Of a DNA stretch of 64,000 bases, positions 52,330 to 63,740 are shown piece after piece. Within the stretch, counting starts at the first letter, position 1, and each line of letters opens with the position of its first letter. Source of the DNA: Dactylellina haptotyla (taxonomy: Eukaryota; Ascomycota; Orbiliomycetes; Orbiliales; Orbiliaceae); assembly GCA_031310005.1 (NCBI GenBank), contig CM062382.1, positions 1,674,001-1,738,000 on the forward strand. The letters are read 5' to 3'. The notes beneath the pieces are model-generated. The model was not told the origin of the DNA and made no database searches. It saw only the letters and a list, made by a program, of their open reading frames with translations. A program made the position numbers and the translations under genes.

Positions 52330-54498
52330 ATGACCCAATTATTTGGGTCAAGCTCTCCACAACCCTCTGATAGAAAGACCAACATGGCAGGCCAGGGCAT
52401 AAACGGTTCGAAATCTTCACAATCCAGTTCATCCACGTCACACTTCCCCCAAAAGCTCAAGAACTTTTTCCGGATCACCAATAGTGGGCACAGCTCCCCG
52501 GGCAGCGAGACCTCACAATCAACAAGCCTTCATCCGTTTCGGCAGACACGTCTTTTCCGCGGACGTAGTCCCTCGTCGGCTAGCACTGGCGCTGCTTTGG
52601 AGCCAGTGGATATATCCCCGACAGCACACGCCAATCCGTATTTCGCTCACCAAGGGCCACCTGCCATACGCCATCACCATGAAAACAGCCGCCCTCCCTC
52701 GCCGCCTGAGACCCCCAAAGGAAGTGGAATCGCCGGTGTACCGGATACAACTAGTAAAAAAGAGGAGATGGCGCGAAAACTTCGGAGGGTAGCATCCGCG
52801 CCGAATGCCCAAGGTTTATTCAATGGAATATCTGGGTCACCAAATCGACCAACCACCACAGAGTCAAAGGACGGACTCCTGGTCCCTGGTTTCCCCAAAG
52901 GCCCTGGGGGGGTTACCGGAGAAGAACTTCAGGCAGCCAATGACTATACACTCCCCGTAGCGCCATTTAAAGAACAAAAGTCGAGCAATGTCGCCTTTAG
53001 GAGAACGTATAGCTCTAATTCAATAAAAGTCCGCAATGTAGAGGTTGGACCTCAAAGCTTTGATAAAATAAAACTTCTTGGGAAAGGCGATGTCGGCAAA
53101 GTATACCTTGTACGCGAGAAGAAGTCGGGAAGGTTATATGCTATGAAAGGTAAGTAGTATCCTGCAGTTCATTGGAGTTCGATGGGGAGCTTACTTTACC
53201 TTCATAGTTTTAAGCAAAAAGGAAATGATAAAAAGAAATAAAATCAAGCGAGCATTGGCTGAACAAGAAATATTGGCGACTAGCAACCACCCTTTCATTG
53301 TAACTCTGTACCATTCATTCCAATCCGAAGAACATCTCTACCTTTGTATGGAGTATTGCAGCGGCGGCGAATTTTTCAGAGGTACCTACAGCCAGCCTAT
53401 GCAGCCATTGCCATGAAGCTTGCTAACCAAATGAAAGCCCTTCAGACCAGACCCGGGAAATGTATACCTGAGGATGATGCTAGATTCTATGCGGGGGAGG
53501 TTACCGCAGCTCTCGAATACCTTCATCTAATGGGTTTCATATATCGAGATCTCAAACCAGAGAGTATGTCATCTGTTCTGCAATCTTGAAACTATCATAC
53601 ATATACTTATGAACAATGTCAGATATCCTGTTGCACCAATCCGGCCATATTATGCTTTCGGATTTCGATCTTTCGAAGCAGTCTGACCCTGGTGGCGCCC
53701 CAACTATGATTATTTCTCGGGTTGGCAGCTCTTCCCACTCACTACCAACAATAGATACGAAATCTTGTATTGCCGATTTCCGAACTAACTCCTTCGTCGG
53801 AACTGAAGAGTACATTGCTCCCGAGGTGATAAAGGGCTGCGGGCACACAAGCGCTGTTGATTGGTGGACTTTGGGAATCCTAATTTACGAAATGCTCTAT
53901 GGAACAACCCCTTTCAAAGGGAAAAATCGAAATGCTACATTTGCGAATATACTTCGGGACGAGGTTGGGTTCCCTGAGACTGCCAGTTCGCCGCAGATAT
54001 CCAGGTGAGTTTTTAACATTCCGTAACTGTGAAGCTCTGCTGATCTTTTCCAATAGTACTTGTAAGTCATTGATTAAAAAGCTATTGGTAAAAGATGAAC
54101 ACAAGCGCCTTGGATCTCGGGCTGGAGCTTCAGATGTCAAAGCCCATCCTTTCTTTCGTTCAACACAATGGGCTCTTCTGAGACACATGCGACCCCCGAT
54201 GATACCGACTGTTGGAAAGGGCGCAGATGCAGTGAATTTCCGGCTGGTTAAGGAGAGCGAGAGTGTGGACATTAGTGCCACGCGTAACCCCGGGATTTCT
54301 CAAGATGCAGCGACACCAGGTGAAAATGGGATCGACCCTTTTGAGGACTTTAATTCAGGTAGTTGTTCTTTTTCCCCATATTAGAATACAATAACTAACA
54401 TATAGTGCATAGTTACGTTACACCATGACGGTGACCATGACCAAAGTCACCATGTAGACACAGAATTTGGAGAGCGGAAGCCGTCTGTTAACGTATGA
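52330..54498 (+). CDS. nrc-2: NRC-2 / Fpk1-type AGC protein kinase
   Basis: Six exons (52330-53149, 53208-53381, 53438-53563, 53623-54004, 54057-54358, 54413-54498) give 629 residues. A Ser/Pro-rich N-terminal region precedes the kinase: GKGDVGKV near 254, YAMKVLSKKEM near 270, YRDLKPEN near 367, then [10 protein letters not shown], and [13 protein letters not shown] near 430. DFD instead of DFG and an insert before the activation loop are typical of the Fpk1/NRC-2/phototropin-like AGC group, so this is not a defect. The last exon supplies [11 protein letters not shown]. Yeast Fpk1/2 activate lipid flippases Dnf1/2; Neurospora nrc-2 represses conidiation and supports polar growth. MTQLFG was taken as the start; an in-frame ATG 54 bases later is possible. 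Confidence 0.92.
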
Positions 54499-54967
54499 TG
54501 GACTTATTGCTACGGGTTTTTGCAAAGTTAAGGGAATAGCGGGATGATCAGTGGCTGGTCTCCGACATGGCCCATTAACTTCACTTGGCAACGAGACTAA
54601 ACTTCACTCAATTTATGCTCAATTGTTGTTGTTGTTGTTGTCGGCAACGTATGGTAGCATTATAAATACTACTGTGCTAAATGTATAGAACATCATATTT
54701 GTAGCATATGATATGTTTACGGATCATTGGGGTTGGGGAGTTCTAGCGTTACTCGTCCTTTTTTTTTGTGCTTCCTTTTTTCATTTTCTGCTTATTTCAG
54801 GGGATCGAGCACGAAGAAAAACGAAAGAATGGGCAATGTATCTAGGAAATTATAGATCCGATGAGCTGTATCGCGGTATTAACTTGGATTAAAACTGTAG
54901 TACAGTGCTGCATCTGGAAAGTTGTTCGCATCGGTTATTGGAAATATAGATATAGCTGCAGTCTGTA
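54499..54967. other. Convergent intergenic region nrc-2 / BCD1
   Basis: 469 bases holding both 3' UTRs. A short (TTG)n run at about 54625-54641 is the only simple repeat. Nothing else is seen. Confidence 0.5.
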
Positions 54968-55979
54968 TTACGTATCAGATGCATCTCTGGGACCAATATC
55001 TGTTTGCATATCCAGTTCGTTGTTAGAATGTGCTGGTAAGGGCAGCACGATTTGAATGGTTGGATATTCTAGGATCGTAATATTTGAGAGGACAGTGAAA
55101 AGAGTATCCGTAGGCGCTAAAGGCATCAGCTTGGGGGGCCTGACATCCGAATCAACAGATCGTAAATAAAAGCTAGGCTTGATGTTGGAGTTGAATGATG
55201 CATCCCAAGGTGATTTTCTACCGGGAAGAGAAGAGGCAACCAGATTTTGGAAACCAGTTTCAAATGACAGATTTTCGTCCCTGCAAGGCGAGTTGTTAGC
55301 ATCTTTTCCATTTCATCCTCTCGTCACTCCCTTCCCCAGTATGTCGCTCTCATCGCTCTTGGTTATTATTCTGACTGCTGTAGCTATTCTGTCTGGCGCT
55401 GTTATTGTGAAAGGGGAGGAGAAAACTACATTTCGATAGTGGTTAAAACGGCATCATCGAGGACCCATTCAACTGTCCATATGATGGTATCGACGGAACC
55501 GCTGTGAGCACATTAAGTCACATTAGCTGGGCAGCACTGCTGTCGAGATAGAGGTAGGGCGGGGTATATTGGTACCATCGTTGGAGGTATGTTTTGTTTC
55601 GTTTTCCGCGTGGGGAGTATGAGGGGGCGGGGATAATGTCAATATTTCTTGCATTGCACCTCTTGCGGATATCGATGTCTAGACTTTTATTTGCGGTTGC
55701 TTGGAGCTGCCTTTCGTCATCGGCAGCTCGGTTGAGTGAGCGTTGAATAGAATTGAGAAAATCGAAATCGGCAGCAACTTGCTGAGGTTGTTGCAAGTCA
55801 GATTTCCGTTTGAATGTTCCCGGGCGTTTCTGACCCTCGCATGAGCTTCGCAGTTTATGTCTTCTCGAACATGTGAGGGAGCAAGTTTTTGTAAAACAAA
55901 GCGGGCATGTATACTTAAAGTCTGCTTCAAAACAGATTGAGCACAATCGCGAGTGAGAATTCGAGCTAGCACCTTCCAT
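54968..55979 (-). CDS. bcd1: Box C/D snoRNP assembly protein Bcd1 (HIT zinc finger, ZNHIT6-like)
   Basis: Three exons on the minus strand (55576-55979, 55430-55501, 54968-55280) give 262 residues. A HIT-type zinc finger opens the protein (CSICFEADFKYTCPLC, CSLTCSRRHKLRSSC, residues 13-43). Then come the DFDFLNSIQRSLNRA helix, the RNKT block, IIWTVEWVLDD, and the family's C-terminal SFYLRSVDSD, with PLAPTDTLFTVLSNITILEYPT. Bcd1 is needed for box C/D snoRNA stability and early snoRNP assembly in the nucleus. The first exon alone would end in an unrelated tail; splicing at TG|GTACCA and CACAG|C restores the WTVEWV motif. It shares a long divergent promoter with the DENN gene. Confidence 0.88.
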
Positions 55980-57355
55980 TACGAAACCCTTCTGCTTCCC
56001 CTCAGCTCTGAGTGGACGGCTCTTATTGGTATTCTAATCCCTCTGTAATTTTGTCGATTCTGTACTTAAATTTGCATGGGATTGAAAGGAAGATGATGGG
56101 ATGCAGCGGAAAAACCAACCTGAGACCCGTTAAAGAGTTTGAGAATAGTGGGGCCGTTAATTGTCCAATAAAGTAGGCCTGTTCCCAATCTAGAAATATA
56201 CGCGGGAAAGGCTTGGGACGCCTTGCCCCACAGCAACGGTCATCGAGAGCAAAAAAAGGGGTTGACAAGGCATTTGCCAGGGACGATGAGGGCACGGCCG
56301 TATCCATATCCATATCCATGCACATGTACATGTACAAGTGCAAGTGCAAGTACATATACATGGCCGTATCCCTTTGCAGCGAAGGATATACTTTTACAAC
56401 GGGAATCAACGCCACAGAACTTCCTCATTTCTTATCGATATGTAACAATAATATGGTCGATCTATACCTCTATATTCATTAAGCGTCTAGGCCTACCCTA
56501 TAGTATATTTGTGAGTACCTACATCTCTCTATCCGTTACATGGTCGAATTTGTTCTTGTCTGGGCTCCCCTTTACAAACCGAACCCCTTCTTTCCTTCCC
56601 ATGAGATGCAGCCGCAGGTCAATGCAGGTCCGGGTTGAAAAGAAAATCTGCGGTCGCTGATGGATCGATAAGCGGCCACTATCGCAAGCCTGCTCCTCGC
56701 TTCCCTTCCGCCCCTTTTCTCTTACCCTTTTCGCTTCACCCTTGTCCCACCCCTTCATCCCTTCTTGGCTTTTCCCTTTCTTTCTTTCTCTCTCTCCCTT
56801 CTTGCCCCCGTTAATTCCCTGTCCTGCTGTAATTTCTTTCACGTTATCTTTCACAAACCGCGCGTGGGGCGTGGTTCATGTACATGTACATTGCTGTACC
56901 CTATTGAATATTTCCTGACCAGCGAGCCATATTTCCGACACCCTCCTTTCCTCTGCTTTCCTTTGTTTTCATTCCCTTCCTTCCTTCTATGCTAATCACT
57001 CTTTTCCTTTTTGACTGGCCTTTCTTTTCGTTAAGTTCGAGATTCTCTCTATACACGCTTACCTTCTTGTTTCCATTTTGTTTCTTTCGCGCTGTTTGCC
57101 TTTATCGGTTTTTCTATTCTTTCCGTACAATCACAGTTCTCACATTTTATTTTGTTACCGACTGGCGATATATTTGATTGATTGGATTGTTTTATTTTCT
57201 TTTGTTCGTGAAGAAGCTCAATCAAACCGCGAGACTGGGTGATCTGTATGTATGATGCCCCCTTAAATGCATAGCTTTACTTATTAACCTGATCTAGGGT
57301 CGACGTTAGAACCACGATCCTATAAACGCGGGCAACGCTTGCAAATACCTAAGAT
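55980..57355. promoter_or_regulatory. Divergent promoter BCD1 / DENN gene
   Basis: 1.4 kb. A degenerate hexamer array (56305-56364, ten units of CAWRTR type) is bracketed by direct repeats GGCCGTATCC (56296 and 56362). A long pyrimidine-rich strand at about 56700-57140 (C/T runs with CTTTC and CCTTC words) is typical of fungal promoters of constitutive genes and leads toward the DENN start. Several overlapping short frames on both strands come from the hexamer array and are not genes. Confidence 0.45.
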
Positions 57356-60300
57356 ATGTCTTCGCTACACCGAAGACCGTCAACTGTATCCCGACCCCGT
57401 TCTGGTAATCCGGCAACCGGGACCGCTGATAGACCTCCGACTCGAGAAGCTGGCGACAACCCTCTACCTATTCCTAGCAGGACATCTTCGCTGCATAGTC
57501 GAATAACCCAACCAATACCTGCAACGTTGAACATAAAAGTCACACAGCGAACCCCCAAAACCCTTACGCATGCGTATCTAGTATGCGGCGTGGGACGCGA
57601 ACCGTCCCAATGGACCAGAGCCCCCCCTCCGCCACAAGGCAAAATCACTCACATGAAAGGGGCGGTAAGTCAGTTTTGGCTACCCGAGATTTTAGGTAGC
57701 AGCCCCCGTGTAGAGCAAGAAAACGACATCGCCAAAGCTTTGCATGCTGCGATGAGGGTACGTTCCCCATAAGACCCCGTTTCCGATAATCCGGATGCGA
57801 ACCCATCATTTGGCTAACGTTCTCGTTCAAAATGTAAGGCCTGTTTCCCACAAGATGTTGAGATATGCACAGGTCGTACTCAGCCGCATTGTGTGCATCA
57901 TACATTTGTTTTGCAACAAGATTCATCACAAACTCTTTACGGTATTGCGTTAAGAGTTTGGTCTCGCGCTGATGAGAAGCGAGCAGAAACCATTAGAGAT
58001 ATGAGAAAACGTCTGGAAGGTGGCGACTTTTTCGATTCACCGGATGAAACATATTGGATACCTTATGCTCTAAGCTTCCTTTCAAGATACCCTCTTTTCG
58101 ACTTGTTGGGGGACTATCTGAGAGGCATGTGGATTCATTGGAATAAAGCAACAAACCTTTTCCACGCAGAGTAAGCAGTTCAATATCAAATGCCCTATGC
58201 GCACGAAGATAATGCATTGTAGAGTGCTAACTGCAAATTCTAGGGAGGTGTCTCGCATTCTGTCATTTCCAGCACCCCGTTTAAACGATTTAGTTAGGAT
58301 TGATATGAAGGATTACGCTTTGTGCTATCAGTTCCCATCATCTCCCACCGGATTTCAAAATGTTTGTTCTCAAACTGGCATTCGTCTAATTCATGCCGCT
58401 AACATAAATAATAGTTCTCTATGTGGCCATTGTTTAGCTGTCTTTCGATCCCAAATATTGTGGGCGTAATAGAAGCCGCACTTTCACCAACGAGGCGTAT
58501 CATATTTGTGAGCCACTATCCTGCAATTCTCACTATTGCAGCTGAGACTGTGCGACTCTGCGTCCGCGTTTATGAGTGGAGTGGTCTCTATGTACCACTA
58601 GTCCATGCGCGCCATGCAAAAGACCTTGTTCAAGAACCAGGGCCTTATATCCTAGGATTTACTGCCGAATGTAGAAGTCTCTTCTCAGCCCCTAACGATG
58701 CTTTAGTGGTTGATTTAGACCGAAACTTTGTGCTTACGAGCAGTCCGCCTTCTGTCTTCAGTCCGGGGCAGAGAGCTAAGATGATAACCCGGTTGACACA
58801 AGCCTTAAACGGAGATGTGAGCCCTACCGGCGTTCCAATTCATCTAAGGTCAGCTTACGCTGGAGGCAAATTGGTCCCAGCTGGACAGATTATCGTAATG
58901 AGGGGCGAGGTTGAGAGTATACAAGATCCCGATTGGTGGCGGCAGGATGCTGTTATGGTCGTCTTTGATCATGTCTGCGAAAAATTGGTACGAACCCGCT
59001 GATCTATTTAGCGCTTAATTTGGTTGACTAACAAAAATGGAGCAGACCCGTAATACCGGCATGAAAGCTATATTCAAAGGTGCGGTCAAAAAACCACTGA
59101 CCACGAAAGTTTCTGTACGACATCTCAACGAAATTGTTCGGGAGCGCAATCAATTTTCTCGAGACGCCCTCGAGGCCTGGCAGGATTTCATCAATTTGAA
59201 AAACCGCATGGATACAGAGTTGACAAAGGTTACCAAGAGGAATAACTTTTTAGTCGAAGAACTCGATAGCTGGAAAGCTCAGTTCGAAAAATTCCAAGCG
59301 TTTGCGGCCCAGCTGACGAAGGAAACAAATGATCTCAAGGCAAAGATTGAAACGCATAAAAGAGAGAACCGCCGTCTTTCTACATTGATTGACCAGCAAA
59401 AAGATGAGACCAATAGATTAACATTAAGACTCTCTGGAACTGAAAAACAACGAGATGAAGCTCTCGAGGCCCTTGTGCTTCAACAGGCTGTCGCAGAAGA
59501 ATTAGAAAAAGAAAGGAAAAAGAATGGCAAAGAGCTCGCCGCTCTCCATCATACAAACGCTAATCTTCTTCGGCAGCGGGACCAGGCACAAAAGGTCGTC
59601 TTTCAACTCAGAGGACTTATCGATGGTCAGACAAACCACATTGAGCACATTGTTCGTTCATTTGGTGATAATTTCGAGCTCTCTGATCTTACTGAGGGCG
59701 AAGAGGAAGAGGAGGAAGAGACCCAGACAGCGGATCCTTGTGCTATGCCGACTGATAACATGAATCAACCGCCGCCAATACCGATGAGGGCAGAATCTCG
59801 AACAAGTGTTCTGACAACGGTCTCTCAAGGGGAAGATGTTTCTCCGGAAATGGAGCGAAGGTTTTTTAACAGTCCTAGGGGGTCAAAACGATATTCACAG
59901 ATGAGTCTTAATGATGTCGCAGATCGTCACATTAGAGAGAAAACAGATGCCATCGCAGACATCATTCGTAGCATATCCGAACAGTGTGCGGCGGCGGTGG
60001 AGGGATTACAACTGGCACACCGTGCTGCACAAGAGGAGCAAACATTGGCGATAAACACTGTCCGACAAAGCATCTCCGAAGAAGATCTATCTGGTGATAT
60101 TGATTCGGCAAATGACGCTGAGAATCATCTTCATCCTAACGATAATATTTCCTCTGTTCCTTCTACGCCCGACCTAACGTATCGGTCATCAACTTCGCTC
60201 TCCATGGCGTCGACGGCAGGTCAAGATCGTTTCTCGCTCGGAAATCCACTTGAAATCGATGTTCCAACGAAGATAGTCGAGGCTGATGATCTAGAAGACA

Positions 60301-60506
60301 GTGTTGTTGGTGCAGATAAATGTGATATTGAAAATGACGATGCTACCATTGAATCACAGGTAAACCCCGAGTTCGTCAACCCCAAGAAGCAGAAATCTAT
60401 GAGAGATGTGGGTATATTCGGAATCGAGACCATTCCAAAAAGTAAAAGTACTGAAGGTCTTGTGAACCGGGCAGAAGCTCGAGTTTCTGCATTTGGAACA
60501 GCCTGA
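57356..60506 (+). CDS. DENN (AEX-3) domain protein with C-terminal coiled coil
   Basis: Five exons (57356-57757, 57839-58170, 58244-58361, 58415-58987, 59046-60506) give 961 residues. A Ser/Pro-rich start is followed by a tripartite DENN module: upstream DENN with FWLPEILGSSPRVEQENDIA and ACFPQDVEICTG; core DENN with FSMWPLFSCLSIPNIVGVIEA (split), RRIIFVSHYPAILTIAAETV, YEWSGLYVPLVHA and GPYILGFTAECRSLF; and a down-DENN region. Coiled coil runs from about residue 480 to 680 (RERNQFSRDALEAWQDFINL, many heptads), then an acidic, disordered tail. DENN proteins are usually Rab guanine-nucleotide exchange factors in membrane traffic; the Rab partner of this fungal form is not evident from sequence. 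The final motif NTGMKAIFKG joins across an intron with acceptor GAGCAG. Confidence 0.88.
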
Positions 60507-61269
60507 GAACCATAGCACTTATTTACAAAGTTTCTTGTTTTTCTGATACTCTCCCTATATATATCTCCATCTAGTTTAGCCTATGTTCGCATTTCAGCTA
60601 CATCATTGTTTCCACTTATATGCATGCATATATTTACCAACATTTTTGTATAATTTTAATCACTCATTCGAACTTTTTCCTACATTGGATATTTCTCAAT
60701 GCTAAATTAACACACTAAATCTCCGATGATATTGCAAAAAAACGGTGTATGTCCACGCCCAGAGTTATATGCATAAAGATATAGCAAAGGTCAATTGTTT
60801 ACATACAATTGGGCTTTCAAAGCCAGCTATAGCTACCAGTTGAATCGCAGTGAAAATTAATACCTTTGAAATAAATGGCTCTCCGATATATTGTTAAGCC
60901 GTTGTTTTTTCTACTAGATATTGCACCGCTCACCTGAAATTTATAGGAACTATAAATAACCTTGCTGATAATTTTTAGCCTATGGCGCTATAATTTAAAA
61001 AGTCCATTCATCTCATCAGGTGAAACCTCTTGAATATACGCACCAACCCAAGCGAAACCATCATCAAATACTGACACCGAAAGGGTCCGAAAGAGCTATG
61101 AATATATACAATATTCAAACCGGTCGTTCGGCTTCCTCGGAAGTTGATATGGGATAGGCGCACCTATTCATTTAGTCCCAATTTTCCGCGGTAATCGCGG
61201 CGGGTTTACTTGGTTTTAGCAAAAAAAAAAGTGGCATGAAAGAAACATCAATAGCATGTTCAATTAAAT
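60507..61269. other. Convergent intergenic region DENN / RHO4
   Basis: 763 bases with both 3' UTRs. It contains a TATATGCATGCATATA palindrome at about 60618-60633 and a poly-A run near 61221. No gene or RNA is recognised. Confidence 0.45.
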
Positions 61270-62065
61270 CTATAAAATCTTGCATGCCTTCGGTTTCTTA
61301 GGTCGTCCAGCGTGTGATCGCGTATTTGTAGGACTAGAGAGGTCTTTTCCGACGGCGGTATTTACTGCTAGCTCAAACAATTCATGGACACCATCCATAG
61401 TTTTGCTACTGCATTCCCGATATATTGCGCCTATCCTACCAGCGGTGGCGATAGCCTTCTCTTGCGGTACAGGTGCCAGTCCTTGTGTGCGCAATAGCTC
61501 GATCGCGTTTGTATTATGACGAAGGTCAGACTTTAGTCCCACCAAGATTAATGGAACGGTCGGGCAAAAATGTACAACTTCTGGATACCACTAGAGGAAG
61601 GTTAGTAAACCGTACATCTTGAAAAAACAGCTCCAACGTACTTTTTCCATGACATTCTCAAAGCTTGTCGGGCAATCCACCGCGAAGCACACAAACAGTA
61701 CATCGGTTTCTGGGTACGACAGGGGTCTTAGTCTATCGTAATCTTCCTGTCCAGCGGTATCCCATAGAGCCAATTCGATTGGTCTACCGGTCGGCTTGTG
61801 GGCTGTGTGCGCTATGTAGTTTTCAAATACAGTTGGAACATATTTCTATCGGCAAAAGGATATTTAGCTTAGATGTGTTATTCTGGTTACAAATAAACAT
61901 ATTCCATACCTCTGGGAAGTACCCATGGGAGAAACTAATCAGGAGGCAGGTTTTCCCGCACCCTCCGTCTCCGACCACAACGAGCTTCTTTGATAAGACT
62001 GTTGGGACATTCGGGCCTATCGGTTGATTGCCGGGTTGGTTTACGTGGCTCGGTTGGTGGGACAT
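61270..62065 (-). CDS. rho4: Rho-family GTPase Rho4
   Basis: Three exons on the minus strand (61910-62065, 61642-61845, 61270-61590) give 226 residues. P-loop GDGGCGKT lies at 32-39, the effector loop [10 protein letters not shown] at 53-62, WDTAGQE at 80-86, and LVGLKSDL is the guanine-specificity region. The tail is polybasic and ends in CKIL, a CaaX box with leucine (geranylgeranylation expected). [21 protein letters not shown] and [20 protein letters not shown] match Rho4 rather than Rho1, Rho2, Rho3 or Cdc42. Rho4 localises to septa and controls septum formation and wall deposition in filamentous ascomycetes. It is transcribed divergently from the FAM32A-like gene. Confidence 0.9.
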
Positions 62066-62786
62066 CCTAGTTGTTTAGGGGCTGCCTGCTAACTCCCGTC
62101 TCCGGAAGCCTTCAGGTCTTTTAGATCGGAATATATTGTAAGATGCAGATGAGTGATGGCCAATGGCTGTCATTCTAGACAGTCTGTCCAATCCCGTAAA
62201 AAGCCAGAACTTGCTAACGTATCTGCGAAGTGGAGCGGCCGGCTACGCAAGGTTCAATACTGTTTCGCAGGTCTTGACGAAGCGACAATCAAAAAGACGC
62301 TGTCAATGCTCAACGAAATCAGTGACGGGAGTCCCACAAGGGAGAGAGTGCGCTAGGTGGTGGTTTTGGTGCTATTATTTGTGGTTGTAAAGAGTCCCGA
62401 CGGTGGCTGGAATAGAAGAAATTTGGCTAGCAGCAACAATTACGGTCAATTGTGAGGGATATGGTCCGCGCGATAAGAACCAGACAGACAATATGGCCGC
62501 TTAAGTACTTCAGCGGTTCGAGATGTATGGAGATGGTTGGATGAGGGAAGGTGGCGCTCGAGCAGGTCAAGCGGAATGCGCCAATGAACCCACCGCTGTC
62601 GTTGTTTTGGACATTTGGGGGCTGTGTTGCTGTGTTGGGGGCAGCCACCAACGTTGCTGTTGGCTGGACAACAACATCGCTGGCAACACATTTGGGAAGC
62701 TGCGCGCAAACGCTCATCATCGCCAACATGATCTAGTGTCCAGAGACACCAACCAGCAACCTCCAACTCAGCACCATCCTTCTGCC
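62066..62786. promoter_or_regulatory. Divergent promoter RHO4 / FAM32A-like gene
   Basis: 721 bases between start codons. Short frames on both strands here are not conserved families that I recognise. No distinct motif is supported. Confidence 0.4.
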
Positions 62787-63379
62787 ATGGCCAAGGAGGA
62801 TTACGCCTCTATCGGCGGCTCTCTCCGGCTTAAAGGCTCGGCTGGTATCTCAAAGCCAAAATCAAAAAGGAAACCTAAAATTTCAAAACGGGCTCGCAGC
62901 TCGAAAGACAACGAACCTGTAATCGAAGAAGCAGCCGTGGACCCTGATCGGAAACGTAAGCTAGCAGAGGAGGATGAGCAGAGCGCCGAAGCCACCGAAA
63001 CAGAGAATAATTTCATCGAGGGCACCCAATTTTCTCAGCTAGAATCACAATCTTCTAGGAAAACCAAAACGGAAGCAGAGCGAAAATTCGAGGAAGCCAG
63101 GAAGAAGAAAGTAAACAGGCCACTCACTGCCTCTCCCCATATTGTTGATACGCGTCGTATACTAAAACATCTTATTGTATATCCCTAGTTGGATCAGCTG
63201 CTCCTCCGAGATGCTTCAAAATCCCATAGAGAACGAGTCGAGGAATTCAACAAATATCTCGCGAATTTGAGCGAGCATCATGACATGTAAGGCCGCTGAC
63301 TCCATAGGTGTACCCCAAGAAATATGTACTAACGCCTACTCTTTGCAAACTCTGCAGGCCAAGAATAGGTCCAGGATAA
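62787..63379 (+). CDS. FAM32A-like nuclear protein (DUF1754)
   Basis: Three exons (62787-63110, 63189-63286, 63358-63379) give 147 residues. The start YASIGGSLRLKGSAGIS followed by lysine-rich KPKSKRKPKISKR, and the C-terminal HRERVEEFNKYLANLSEHHD with MPRIGPG, match FAM32A across eukaryotes. Human FAM32A is a late-stage spliceosome factor that supports 3' splice-site docking; the fungal protein is probably nuclear too. The first in-frame ATG sits in a CCATGG context after a long leader; an upstream ATG in the same frame would add residues without similarity and was not used. Confidence 0.88.
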
Positions 63380-63740
63380 GACCTTTCATTCAGATCTATA
63401 CAACGCTCTGGTCATCAAATATGCTGCTTCCGCTCTATGTATAGTTTAGTAAATATACTCACCCCAAGTGGTCATATGCAAGTTGAAATCCGCGATGCAC
63501 TATCACATATCGAAACCACTATCCTTTGAGGAACTGAATGATGAGCCTTGGAACTCAAATCACTCCTTTTGGAGATTAATTGGAGGGAGGAAAACAAATC
63601 GAAGAAATCCTCGTAAGAGCCCAGGCGATGACCACCATGGCTCAATAAATATTACTATAAAATGAGAGGATACACATTGCCTAAGGCCGCAGATAATTCA
63701 ACTTTCTAGGTGTAATATATATACAACATGTATGTTATGA
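63380..63740. other. Convergent intergenic region
   Basis: 361 bases between the FAM32A-like stop and the phosphomannose isomerase stop. The small plus-strand frame at 63468-63665 has no similarity that I recognise. Confidence 0.4.

Noticed and set aside
53656-53690. Loss of the DFG motif in the NRC-2-like kinase
   Set aside because: DFD is normal for this AGC subgroup, so it is not a sign of an inactive kinase.
54861-55439. Two plus-strand frames with hydrophobic stretches
   Set aside because: Antisense to BCD1 exon 3 and its second intron; BCD1 has clear family motifs on the other strand.
56023-56660. Four overlapping frames on both strands
   Set aside because: Their repetitive peptides are by-products of the CAWRTR hexamer array.
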